Assembly: GCA_934561485.1 (NCBI GenBank)
Contig: CAKTGS010000020.1
Coordinates: 1 to 25,861, forward strand
Length of the DNA: 25,861 bases
Source of the DNA: an uncultured Faecalibacterium sp.
GTDB lineage: Bacteria; Bacillota; Clostridia; Oscillospirales; Ruminococcaceae
Direction of reading: 5' to 3'
Under the pieces are notes generated by a model. The model did not search any database and was not told the origin of the DNA. It saw only the letters and a program-made list of their open reading frames with translations. The translations under genes were made by a program, and so were the position numbers. Positions within the stretch are counted from its first letter, which is position 1; each line of letters opens with the position of its first letter. This document shows, piece after piece, positions 1-7,510 of this stretch.

Positions 1-1592
1 GTGGTCGAATCGACCGTGCTGTTGCCCGAAATGAGTACATTCCGGTAACCGGCAACGATGCCGTAGTTCGCCTGCAGTTTGAGCTTGCTGCCATTTGTGA
101 CGATCAGGCTGCCTTTTTCACCCGAATCCTCACAGTAAATGGCGTATTTTCCTTCGTTCTCCTTATTGGTCAGTTCTGCCGAGACATTGGCAGTGGTATT
201 GTCAAACGTGACGGTCGTATTGCTGTTTTTGCCGCCGGTCGCAATACCCATGCCCTTGCTGTCAATGTCTACCTTCGAATCATTGAAGGTGATGTCTCCG
301 GCATTGCCCTGATAGTCGATGCCGCGGCCATTGCTGTCGATGTTCAGCGTGCTGCCCTCTACGGTCAGGCTGGCATCCTTGCCGCCGTAAATGGCAGAGC
401 TCTGTGTTCCCTTGATCTCCAGTGTGCTGCCATCCTTTACGGTGATGTCGGCGCTGCCGTCAATACCGTAACCATAGTTGCCGTAAACCATGCCGTCCTT
501 GTCATCATCGATCTTGTAAGCACCCTTGCCTACCGTGTCAATGGTCAGGCTGGACTTGTCCTCTACGGTCAAGTCGCCCCGCTGTACAATACCGCGGCCG
601 CCCTGCGTGCTGGAAATTGCTTCCGTATGCTTGATGTCCACATCGGCGCTGTCGGTCAGGGTGACATCCGAATTGTTGGTAATGACCATGCCGGTAGAGG
701 TGTGATCAATATTCAGATTGCCGCCATCACCGGTTTCGTCTCCTTTAATGGTTACCGTGGAGCCGTTGCCGCTGTTGGAATCACCCGCGCTCTCTCCGCC
801 TACGCGGATGCCTTCCACATTGCAGTTGGGTGTTTTCTTGTTGCCGGCTTTTTCAGCTTCCTGAGCGGCATCTTCCAGGGCGTCCTGGCCATCAATGGTG
901 TTATTGCCCTTCAAGCTGATGTCAACTTTCGATTTATCCCGGGCGTCAATGCCAACGGTGTTGTCTTTTTTGGTCAGGTTGATGGTGGTATCTTCCAGGG
1001 TCAGATCGACCTTGGTCTCCTTGTTTTCATCTTTGCCATCCAGGTTCACGCCGATGTCGATGCCGTTGCCGCCGGTGGTCAGGGTGGAATCCTTGACGGT
1101 CAGATCCACGTCTGCGCCCTCGCCGATGGTCACGGTGGACTTGCCGCTCTCCGTGGTGTCAGCATTCACGCCATTGATCTCAATGGCCACGTCATAGCCT
1201 TCGGAACCGTCTTTCTTGTCGGCTTTTTTGACGTCTTCCTTCACAGTAACGGTGTGATCAATAGGGGTGGTATTTTCATCGCCGGAATTATCGGCGTTGT
1301 CGGCATTGTCAGTATCGGCATGGTCATCAGCATTATCGCTGTTATCGCTCTTCTGACTCTGGTTGATGATGATCTTGCCCTCATCTTTTGTATCTTCGTT
1401 GACGTAGGTGCGGTTTTTCTCTTCATCCTTGCCCTGGTAGCTGAACGCGCCGCGATCCTGACTCTGGTCGATGGTCACATCACCGTTGGCCAGATCATAC
1501 TGCACAGCCGATGCGCTGGCGCTGATGGTGCTCACAGCAATGGCGGTAGCCAGTGTAACGGCAACCGTCCGCTTCTGTTTACGCAGTCTCAT
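1..1592 (-). CDS. Secreted Asx/Gly-rich repetitive protein (probable beta-solenoid), C-terminus cut by window edge
   Basis: The open frame runs without a stop from the ATG at 1592 to the left edge, so about 530 residues are visible and the C-terminus is missing. The N-terminus has a basic start (MRLRKQKR), a hydrophobic Ala/Thr/Val stretch and a likely signal-peptidase site after SASA near residue 29. After an acidic Asp/Asn-rich low-complexity stretch (about residues 70-100) come many short strand-turn units such as 'STVTIGEGADVDLTV', 'SSLTIDTVGKGAY' and 'SKVDIDSKGMGIA', typical of a right-handed beta-solenoid with Asn/Asp/Gly turns. Such proteins are often adhesins or polysaccharide binders, possibly of the Cthe_2159-like carbohydrate-binding group, but I cannot assign a family firmly. 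An AGGAGG ribosome site lies 8 nt upstream. Any cell-wall anchor would be beyond the window. Confidence 0.85.
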   Translation of the reverse strand, partial: MRLRKQKRTVAVTLATAIAVSTISASASAVQYDLANGDVTIDQSQDRGAFSYQGKDEEKNRTYVNEDTKDEGKIIINQSQKSDNSDNADDHADTDNADNADNSGDENTTPIDHTVTVKEDVKKADKKDGSEGYDVAIEINGVNADTTESGKSTVTIGEGADVDLTVKDSTLTTGGNGIDIGVNLDGKDENKETKVDLTLEDTTINLTKKDNTVGIDARDKSKVDISLKGNNTIDGQDALEDAAQEAEKAGNKKTPNCNVEGIRVGGESAGDSNSGNGSTVTIKGDETGDGGNLNIDHTSTGMVITNNSDVTLTDSADVDIKHTEAISSTQGGRGIVQRGDLTVEDKSSLTIDTVGKGAYKIDDDKDGMVYGNYGYGIDGSADITVKDGSTLEIKGTQSSAIYGGKDASLTVEGSTLNIDSNGRGIDYQGNAGDITFNDSKVDIDSKGMGIATGGKNSNTTVTFDNTTANVSAELTNKENEGKYAIYCEDSGEKGSLIVTNGSKLKLQANYGIVAGYRNVLISGNSTVDST

Positions 1593-1651
1593 AAGTAGAA
1601 CCTCCTCAAACAATGATATCAGCTTTCCGAAACATCCGCATTCTCGCATAG

Positions 1652-1673
1652 AAAGTACCATAACTGGTACTTT
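1652..1673. promoter_or_regulatory. Perfect 9-bp inverted repeat in leader of the secreted-protein gene
   Basis: AAAGTACCA, a 4-nt spacer (TAAC) and TGGTACTTT form a perfect inverted repeat. It sits about 60 nt upstream of the start codon and about 30-50 nt downstream of the predicted transcription start, so it is either a repressor operator or a leader hairpin. Its regulator is unknown. Confidence 0.45.
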
Positions 1674-1709
1674 TGCACAAAGAATCTCCGGCTTATTAGC
1701 GCTAGCTAT

Positions 1710-1738
1710 ACTATGCCACATTCTGGAAAACGTGTCAA
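1710..1738 (-). promoter_or_regulatory. Sigma-A promoter for the secreted-protein gene
   Basis: On the minus strand TTGACA (1738-1733) is followed after 17 bp by CATAGT (1715-1710). The -35 box is perfect and the -10 box matches 4 of 6. TAGTAT two bases further on is an alternative -10. The leader would be about 110 nt. Confidence 0.6.
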
Positions 1739-1892
1739 GAACTCTGCGCCGATACGCTGAAATTTAGCAAAGTGCAAAAAATACCGGGCGGGAATTTTGC
1801 AAAATGGCAAGAGAAGCTCCATCTTGTGTTGCACATTTGATACACTTTTGAAACGGTGCTGATACACAGCGGTTTTTCTGTGGGGAAAAGCG

Positions 1893-1932
1893 CAAAAAAA
1901 TCCCGCCGCAGACCCTGCCGTCTGCAGCGGGA
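1893..1932 (-). terminator. Rho-independent terminator of the hydrolase unit
   Basis: On the minus strand a GC-rich stem (CCCGCTGCAGAC pairing with GTCTGCGGCGGG, one G-U pair) is followed by ATTTTTTT. It lies just 18 nt past the stop codon of the alpha/beta hydrolase. The rest of 1740-1890 shows no gene that I can recognise. Confidence 0.85.
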
Positions 1933-1950
1933 AAAATGCTGTTTCTGCCG

Positions 1951-2880
1951 TCAGGCCAGCCGGGCGCCCAGCCAGCTGGCAATGTCGGCAAACACTTCCT
2001 GTTTGTTGGTCTCCACCAGCAGCTCGTGCCTGGCCCCGGGGTAGAATTTGCACTGGATGTTCTGCACACCGGCGTCCTTCAGGCTCTGGATGGCGCGCTT
2101 CACGCCAGCGCCCCGCTCGCCCACGGGGTCGGCATCGCCGGCCAGGAACAGCAGGGGCAGGTCCTTGGGCATCCGGGCCAGAAAGGCCGGGTCGTGCAGG
2201 CGCAGAATGCCGCTGAACATGCTGTAGTAGGCGTTGAGCGTAAAGGTAAAGGTGCAGCGCTCATCGGCCAGGTACTTGTCCACCTCGGCGGCATCGCGGT
2301 TGAGCCAGTCGTGGGTGGTGCGGCCTTCCAGCCCCTTGTTGTACCCCAGGAACGAAAGGTCTGCCACCAGCTTGCTGCGGTACTGCCAGCCATGAACGGC
2401 GGCCAGCACCCGGCAGGTAGTTTTGGCAAACTGCACCAGTGCTTTGGGCTGGAAGCCGGTGCCCATAAGAATGGCGCCGTCCAGCTCCTGCCCGTACTCG
2501 CACAGGTACTGCCGGGCGTAAAAGGACCCCATGCTGTGCCCCAGCAGAAAATACGGCACGCCGGGGTACTGCTCTTTGGTGCGCACGGTCATGGCGTGCA
2601 GGTCGGCCAGCACGGCGCGGTTGCCGTCCGGCTCTGCAAAATAGCCGTAATCTGCCTTGGTGCGGATAGAGCCGCCGTGGCCCAGGTGGTCGTGGCCGGT
2701 GGTCAGGATGCCGCGGGCCGCCAGGTACTCGGCCAGGGGCTTGTAGCGGTCGATGAATTCCACCATGCCGTGGGAAAGCTGCAGAATGGCCCGCACCTCG
2801 CCTTCCGGCTCACAGCGGAACGCGTGCAGCGTGCGCCCCGGCACCGTGGAAGGTACGGTGAAGTCGATCATCCGGCTCAT
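1951..2880 (-). CDS. Alpha/beta hydrolase, lysophospholipase / monoacylglycerol-lipase type
   Basis: This 309-residue protein belongs to the serine aminopeptidase S33 / PldB-like alpha/beta hydrolases. The nucleophile elbow GHSMGS is at 114-119 (Ser116), an oxyanion-region HGM motif at 38-40, a probable acid in 'AGDADPVG' (Asp251 or Asp249) and the catalytic His in 'GARHELLVE' (His285). There is no signal peptide, so it should act in the cytosol on lysophospholipids, monoglycerides or related esters; the substrate cannot be read from sequence. The length is normal for the family. An AAGGAGG site lies 8 nt before the ATG. It starts 21 nt after the stop of the AbrB-like regulator gene and is probably co-transcribed with it, ending at the strong terminator just downstream. 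Confidence 0.9.
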   Translation of the reverse strand: MSRMIDFTVPSTVPGRTLHAFRCEPEGEVRAILQLSHGMVEFIDRYKPLAEYLAARGILTTGHDHLGHGGSIRTKADYGYFAEPDGNRAVLADLHAMTVRTKEQYPGVPYFLLGHSMGSFYARQYLCEYGQELDGAILMGTGFQPKALVQFAKTTCRVLAAVHGWQYRSKLVADLSFLGYNKGLEGRTTHDWLNRDAAEVDKYLADERCTFTFTLNAYYSMFSGILRLHDPAFLARMPKDLPLLFLAGDADPVGERGAGVKRAIQSLKDAGVQNIQCKFYPGARHELLVETNKQEVFADIASWLGARLA

Positions 2881-2901
2881 GGGCAGAGCCTCCTTTTTGT
2901 G

Positions 2902-3153
2902 TTACAGTGCGCCGATCTTGCGGCGGCAGGCCGAGCAGATGCAGTAGCCTGCAAACTGCACGGCGTTTTCGTCCACATCGCCGCAGAAATCACAGCTGCC
3001 GGCGGGGCGGTGCTTCTTTAAAATGATGGAATCCCCATCCACAAAGATCTCCAGTTTGGTTTCGCCGTCCAGGTGCATGTTGGTGCGCAGCTCTTTGGGC
3101 AGGACGATGCGTCCCAGGGTGTCGATGCCGCGAACGATTCCGGTGCTTTTCAT
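2902..3153 (-). CDS. AbrB-family transition-state-like regulator with C-terminal zinc-ribbon-like cysteines
   Basis: The 83-residue product opens with 'MKSTGIVRGIDTLGRIVLPK', the swapped-hairpin AbrB/SpoVT N-terminal DNA-binding fold. The C-terminus holds two cysteine pairs, Cys54/Cys57 and Cys73/Cys76 (plus Cys71), likely a small zinc-binding knuckle. The frame stays open upstream, but the ATG at 3153 is preceded by AAGGAGAA about 10 nt away and begins exactly at the conserved MKSTG. AbrB-type proteins are global regulators of transition-phase genes in Firmicutes; the target here is unknown, although the downstream hydrolase and self-regulation are obvious candidates. The gene has its own sigma-A promoter and is divergent from gltX. 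Confidence 0.9.
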   Translation of the reverse strand: MKSTGIVRGIDTLGRIVLPKELRTNMHLDGETKLEIFVDGDSIILKKHRPAGSCDFCGDVDENAVQFAGYCICSACRRKIGAL

Positions 3154-3215
3154 AGTATACCATTCTCCTTCAAATTTACACTGCGATAGCCAATGGCTGA
3201 CACAACAGGAAAATT

Positions 3216-3231
3216 GTGCCAGCGCTGACAC
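3216..3231. promoter_or_regulatory. Near-perfect palindrome at the abrB-like transcription start
   Basis: GTGCCAGCGCTGACAC is a 16-bp palindrome with one mismatched pair. It lies immediately downstream of the -10 box of the AbrB-like promoter. The half-site GCTGACAC recurs at 3196-3203, 28 bp away. This arrangement suggests an operator, possibly autoregulatory. Confidence 0.4.
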
Positions 3232-3235
3232 GATT

Positions 3236-3264
3236 AGTATACAAAAAAGAACAGGGTTCGTCAA
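3236..3264 (-). promoter_or_regulatory. Sigma-A promoter for the abrB-like/hydrolase unit
   Basis: TTGACG (3264-3259), a 17-bp spacer and TATACT (3241-3236) on the minus strand, giving a leader of about 75 nt. Confidence 0.8.
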
Positions 3265-3341
3265 TGATTTCGAGCGTTTTCGACAAAAAAATCTGCGGTT
3301 TGCCGCAAAAGAGGCCGAAAAAGCAAAACAAAGGCTCTCCG

Positions 3342-3370
3342 TTGACAAATGGCCTGCAAGCAGGTAAACT
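3342..3370 (+). promoter_or_regulatory. Sigma-A promoter for gltX
   Basis: Perfect TTGACA (3342-3347), 17 bp, then TAAACT (3365-3370). The transcript would start near 3377, leaving a leader of about 45 nt with AAGGAG at 3408-3413. Confidence 0.8.
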
Positions 3371-3422
3371 AAACATAGCTATCTGCATTTTTGCATTTGA
3401 ATAGATAAAGGAGCGTTTTTCT

Positions 3423-4892
3423 ATGCCGAGCAATAAAGTCCGCACCCGTTTTGCCCCCTCGCCCACCGGTTACATGCACGTGGGCAACCTGCGCACCGCG
3501 CTGTACACCTACCTGATGGCAAAGCACGAGGATGGCACCTTCATCCTGCGCATTGAGGATACCGACCAGGGCCGCTATGTGGAAGGTGCCGTGGACGTGA
3601 TTTACAACACCCTGCGGGAGACCGGCCTGCTGTGGGACGAAGGCCCGGATGTGGGCGGCCCCGTTGGCCCCTATGTGCAGAGCGAGCGCATGGGCATGTT
3701 CAAGCAGTATGCCGAGCAGCTGGTGGCCGAGGGCAAGGCCTACTACTGCTTCTGCACCGAGGAGCGTCTGGAGGCCCTGCACGCCGCGCAGCGCGCCAAC
3801 GGCGAAATGACCCACTACGATGGCTGCTGCCGCGACCTGCCCAGGGAAGAGGTGGAAAAGCGCCTGGCCGCCGGGGAGCCGTATGTCATCCGCCAGAAGA
3901 TCCCCAAAGAGGGCGTGACCGGCTTTGACGATGTGGTGTACGGCCACATTGAGGTGAACAACAGCGAGATGGACGATCAGATCCTGATCAAGACGGACGG
4001 AATGCCCACCTACAACTTTGCCAACGTGGTGGACGACCACCTGATGGGCATTACCCACGTGATCCGCGGCAGCGAGTATCTGTCCTCCACCCCCAAGTAC
4101 AACCTGCTGTACCAGGCCTTTGGCTGGGAGATCCCCACCTACATCCACTGCCCGCCGGTGATGAAGGACGCCCAGAACAAGCTCTCCAAGCGCAACGGCG
4201 ATGCCAGCTACCAGGACCTGGTGGCCAAGGGCTACCTGAGCGAGGCTGTGATGAACTACATCTGCCTGCTGGGCTGGAGCCCCAAGGGCGAGTATGCCGA
4301 GCAGGAGATCTTCAGCCTGCAGGACCTGATCAAGATCTGGTCCCCGGACGGCATCTCCAAGTCCCCCGCCATCTTCGACCCTCTCAAGCTGCGGGCCATC
4401 AACGCGGAGTACATCCGCCGCCTGTCTCCCGAGGAGTTCCAGAAGAAGGCAGAACCCTGGATCGACCAGGCCGTGCACACGCCCATCAACAAGGCACTGC
4501 TGTGCGCAAACCTGCAGCCCCGGTGCGAGGTGCTGGGCGAGATCCCCGAGCAGCTGGACTTCTTTGACGCCATGCCGGACTACGATGTGAGCCTGTACGC
4601 CAACAAGAAGCAGAAAACCACCCCGGAGACCGCCAAGGAAGCCCTGGAAGCCCTGCTGCCGGTGCTGAGCGATGAGAGCCTGGACTTTGCAGACCGGGAT
4701 GCTGTGTTCAACGCCTGCAAGGCCAAGGCCGAAGAGATGGGCAAGAAGAACGGCTGGCTGCTGTACCCCCTGGGCATTGCCCTGTCCGGCAGGCAGCGCA
4801 CCCCCGGCGGCGGCACGGACCTTGCCTGCATGATGGGCCGCGAAACCACCCTGGCCCGCGTGAATGCGGCCATTGCAAAGCTGAACGGCTGA
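3423..4892 (+). CDS. gltX: Glutamate--tRNA ligase
   Basis: This 489-residue class I aminoacyl-tRNA synthetase charges tRNA-Glu with glutamate in the cytosol. The first signature, 'PSPTGYMHVGNLRTALYT', has the HIGH-equivalent HVGN at 19-22. The KMSKS-equivalent KLSKR is at 253-257. The rest is the anticodon-binding region with the usual C-terminal ending ('LYPLGIALSGRQRTPGG'). The length is normal for bacterial GltX. I cannot tell from sequence whether it is discriminating or also charges tRNA-Gln. AAGGAG lies 9 nt before the ATG. The gene stands alone, with its own promoter and terminator, and is divergent from the AbrB-like unit. Confidence 0.97.
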   Translation: MPSNKVRTRFAPSPTGYMHVGNLRTALYTYLMAKHEDGTFILRIEDTDQGRYVEGAVDVIYNTLRETGLLWDEGPDVGGPVGPYVQSERMGMFKQYAEQLVAEGKAYYCFCTEERLEALHAAQRANGEMTHYDGCCRDLPREEVEKRLAAGEPYVIRQKIPKEGVTGFDDVVYGHIEVNNSEMDDQILIKTDGMPTYNFANVVDDHLMGITHVIRGSEYLSSTPKYNLLYQAFGWEIPTYIHCPPVMKDAQNKLSKRNGDASYQDLVAKGYLSEAVMNYICLLGWSPKGEYAEQEIFSLQDLIKIWSPDGISKSPAIFDPLKLRAINAEYIRRLSPEEFQKKAEPWIDQAVHTPINKALLCANLQPRCEVLGEIPEQLDFFDAMPDYDVSLYANKKQKTTPETAKEALEALLPVLSDESLDFADRDAVFNACKAKAEEMGKKNGWLLYPLGIALSGRQRTPGGGTDLACMMGRETTLARVNAAIAKLNG

Positions 4893-4911
4893 GATCCAAC
4901 AAAATAATGGA

Positions 4912-4949
4912 AAAGCCCTGCGGGATTTTGGATGCCGCAGGGCTTTTTT
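4912..4949 (+). terminator. Rho-independent terminator of gltX
   Basis: A perfect 12-bp stem (AAAGCCCTGCGG / CCGCAGGGCTTT) with an 11-nt loop is followed by T residues. It begins 20 nt after the gltX stop. Confidence 0.9.
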
Positions 4950-5052
4950 GCGTCTTTGGGCAGGTTTGGGGCAGTTCGCTGCACCACGGCAAAAAATGCT
5001 GCACCCCCGCGCTACAGTGTATGCAGAACGCGCGGGGAACAGAACACAGATG

Positions 5053-5070
5053 CCCCGCCGGAAAGCGGGG
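5053..5070 (+). promoter_or_regulatory. Hairpin overlapping the spoIIE-like ribosome site
   Basis: CCCCGC (5053-5058) pairs with GCGGGG (5065-5070). The right arm contains most of the only plausible ribosome site (GGGGAG) before the ATG at 5078. A second inverted repeat, CCCCGCGC (5005-5012) / GCGCGGGG (5030-5037), lies just upstream. Translation could be dampened by this structure. No convincing sigma-A promoter was seen between 4950 and 5078. Confidence 0.4.
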
Positions 5071-5077
5071 AGTTTGT

Positions 5078-7369
5078 ATGACAGAGCGGATGGAGATCGT
5101 AAAAATGCAGGGGCACGGGCTGCGGCTGCCGCCGCTGGCATCCCGGGCGGCACTGCGCCCGGCGGCACGCAGGCTGGCCGCTATGGCGGTGGGCTTTGCC
5201 GGCGGCTGGGCGGTGTTGTACGGGGAGCTGATGCCCTTTGGCCTGGGGTTTGCCCTGGGCTTTGGCGAGGACTGCTTTGCCGTGTGTGCCGCCGGGGCCG
5301 CGCTGGGCATTCTGCTGCACGGGTTCGGGGCGCTTTCCCTGCGCAGTGTCTGCCTGCTGTGCGGGCTGGGGGCTGCGGTGGCGGCCCGCTGGGTCTGGCC
5401 CCGCAAAGCGGTCCCGGCCGTGCTGGCAGGCTGCGGCACCCTGGTGGGCATGGCCTGCTGCCTGGCCTTTGGCCGCCCGGGCGGGCGGGAGCTGGTGCTG
5501 TTCGGCACGGCAGATGCCCTGCTGGCGGCAGGCATCGGGGCGGCACTGCAGCGCTTTGCCCCGGAACGGCCGGGCTTCGGGATGCTGCTGGTGGGGGCCG
5601 CCGGGGCTGCGGCTTTGGGCGGCATAACGTGGGGGCCGGTGCTGCCGGGTGCGGCCCTGTGTGCGGCATTGGAGCTGGCGCTGTGCTGCAAAGGGCAGCC
5701 GCTGGCGGCGCTGGCGTGCGGCGGCGTACTGGGAGCCGCGCTGTGCGCCGCCGCCCCGGCCCAGGCTCTGGCCGCAGCAGGCCTTGGCTGCGGCACCGCG
5801 TGCGCGGCGGTGCTGGCCCCGGGCCGCCGGGTGGAAGCTGCGGCTGCCTATGCAGGCGGCTGTCTGGCTGGGGTGCTCTGCGTGCAGCCGCCCGGGGCAG
5901 CATTTTCGGCCCTGCTCAGTATGGGGCTTGGCACCGTGGGGGTACTCTGCCTGCCCGGGGCGTGGCTGACGCCGGACCGGGCCGAAGAGGGCAGCGCGCA
6001 GGCCGCCGAGCGCCCGCAGACGGCAGCGGCGGCCACCCGGCTGGAAGCAGTGGCCCAGAGCCTGACCTCGCTGGCGGACACAGTGAATGAGGTGTATGCG
6101 GCGCTGCCCCACCGGTGTGAGAGCTTCCGCTGGGTGATCGACAACACCCACGACAGCCTGTGCTTCAACTGCGGGCGGCGGGAGGCCTGCTGGAAACAGG
6201 AATATGCCGCCACGCTGGAAGGTATGGAGGCACTGCGCCCGCTGCTGGAACAGAACGGCAGCGTGGAAGCGACTCAGCTGCCCGGGCAGCTGGGGCGCTG
6301 CATCCATCCGGCAGCGTTGTGCGCAGCGGCAAGCCGCTCGTTTGCGCTGTACCGCAGCCGCAAGGAAGCGCGGGTGCACTCCGAAGCCATGCGCACCGCC
6401 CTGACCGAGCAGTACAGTGCAGTGGCCCAGGCCCTGGGGGTGCTGTGCGAGCAGCTGAGCCGCCCGGGAGATCCGGAACCCTACAAATCCGGCCGGGTGG
6501 CGGCCTTTTTCACCTCGCTGGGGTCTCCGCCGCAGGAGTGCACCGTGACCCTGGACGACCTGGGCCGCACCCATGTAGCAGTCACCCTGCCGCGCACCCG
6601 GTTTGCCCCGCAGGAACTGGCGGCGCTGGCACAGGAGGTGGGGCACATCTGCCGCCGCACCCTGGAAGTGCCGCAGGTGCTCTCCTGCAAAGGGCTGACC
6701 ACCCTGCTGTTCTGCGAAAAGCCGGTGCTGCGGGCGGTGTTTGGCATGGCGGCGGCCGCTGCGCAGGGTGAGGTGTGCGGCGATGCGGTGCAGCAGTTCT
6801 GCAGCCCGGCGGCGGCCCAGATGATCCTGTGTGACGGCATGGGCACCGGGCGGCCTGCTGCAGTGGACGGCAGCCTGGCCGCGGAGCTGACCGCCCGGCT
6901 GCTGAAAGCGGGCTTCCCGGCGGAGCTGGCGGCCCGGCTCGTGAATGTGGCGCTGGCCCTGAAAAGCGAGGAAGAAAGCGGTGCCACGCTGGATCTGATC
7001 AGTGTGGATCTGTACACCGGCACGGCGCGGCTGTTCAAGGCCGGGGCAGCCCCGGGTTTTCTCGTGCACGGCGGGCGGGCGCGGGCTGTGGGAGAAGCCA
7101 GCCTGCCGGTGGGCATTCTGGGCGGAGTGAACGGCCAAAGCCGGGTGGTGCATCTGGCCGCCGGAGATTATGCGGTGCTGGTGTCGGACGGGCTGCTGGT
7201 AGACGGGGCCGGCTGGGTGGCAAAGCAGCTGGAACTTTCGGCTGCGGCGGAAGAGCCGCCGGAAAAAATTGCCCAGACGCTGGTGGAAACGGCCCGTATC
7301 CGCGCCCGGAAAACCGGCCGCCCGGACGACATTACGGCGGCGGTGCTGCGGCTGGAAAAATGCGGCTGA
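5078..7369 (+). CDS. spoIIE: SpoIIE-like membrane PP2C serine phosphatase (stage II sporulation protein E family)
   Basis: The 763-residue protein has a very Ala/Gly/Leu-rich membrane region (about residues 30-310, several transmembrane segments), a middle segment with a Cys motif ('CFNCGRREACWKQ', about 365-377), and a C-terminal PP2C/SpoIIE phosphatase domain. The expected metal-binding acids are present: Asp569 (CGDAVQQF), Asp586 (DGMGTG), Asp704 (VSDGLL) and Asp750/Asp751 (RPDDIT). In Bacillus, SpoIIE dephosphorylates SpoIIAA-P to activate sigma-F and binds FtsZ at the polar septum. The architecture and length (827 residues in B. subtilis) match. The frame stays open to 4907, but upstream codons would overlap the gltX terminator, so I chose the ATG at 5078. 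The suspected host genus is described as non-sporulating, so the role may differ. Confidence 0.85.
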   Translation: MTERMEIVKMQGHGLRLPPLASRAALRPAARRLAAMAVGFAGGWAVLYGELMPFGLGFALGFGEDCFAVCAAGAALGILLHGFGALSLRSVCLLCGLGAAVAARWVWPRKAVPAVLAGCGTLVGMACCLAFGRPGGRELVLFGTADALLAAGIGAALQRFAPERPGFGMLLVGAAGAAALGGITWGPVLPGAALCAALELALCCKGQPLAALACGGVLGAALCAAAPAQALAAAGLGCGTACAAVLAPGRRVEAAAAYAGGCLAGVLCVQPPGAAFSALLSMGLGTVGVLCLPGAWLTPDRAEEGSAQAAERPQTAAAATRLEAVAQSLTSLADTVNEVYAALPHRCESFRWVIDNTHDSLCFNCGRREACWKQEYAATLEGMEALRPLLEQNGSVEATQLPGQLGRCIHPAALCAAASRSFALYRSRKEARVHSEAMRTALTEQYSAVAQALGVLCEQLSRPGDPEPYKSGRVAAFFTSLGSPPQECTVTLDDLGRTHVAVTLPRTRFAPQELAALAQEVGHICRRTLEVPQVLSCKGLTTLLFCEKPVLRAVFGMAAAAAQGEVCGDAVQQFCSPAAAQMILCDGMGTGRPAAVDGSLAAELTARLLKAGFPAELAARLVNVALALKSEEESGATLDLISVDLYTGTARLFKAGAAPGFLVHGGRARAVGEASLPVGILGGVNGQSRVVHLAAGDYAVLVSDGLLVDGAGWVAKQLELSAAAEEPPEKIAQTLVETARIRARKTGRPDDITAAVLRLEKCG

Positions 7370-7384
7370 GGGCCGCCAAAACAG

Positions 7385-7413
7385 TTGCAATTCGGGAAGG
7401 GGGAGGTTATACT
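7385..7413 (+). promoter_or_regulatory. Sigma-A promoter for the pectinesterase unit
   Basis: TTGCAA (7385-7390), 17 bp, TATACT (7408-7413). The leader of about 90 nt ends in a strong AGGAGG at 7499-7504. It starts 15 nt after the spoIIE-like stop, so the pectinesterase has its own promoter. Confidence 0.75.
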
Positions 7414-7510
7414 TAGATGGATACAAAACATCGGGCGGCAGCGTGCCTTTGCGCCCTGCAGCCCGCAGCCCGGGTCCGCTGGGACGGAACGGGAGATCAG
7501 GAGGTCAACA

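Noticed and set aside
627..1598. A 323-codon plus-strand open frame in the first 1.6 kb
   Set aside because: It is antisense to the secreted protein, which has a signal peptide and ribosome site. Its own upstream has neither.
3369..5168. A 599-codon minus-strand open frame over gltX
   Set aside because: It is antisense to a well-conserved synthetase and crosses its terminator.
5012..7426. An 804-codon minus-strand open frame over the spoIIE-like gene
   Set aside because: It lacks recognisable domains and mirrors the GC-rich third-position bias of the real gene on the plus strand.
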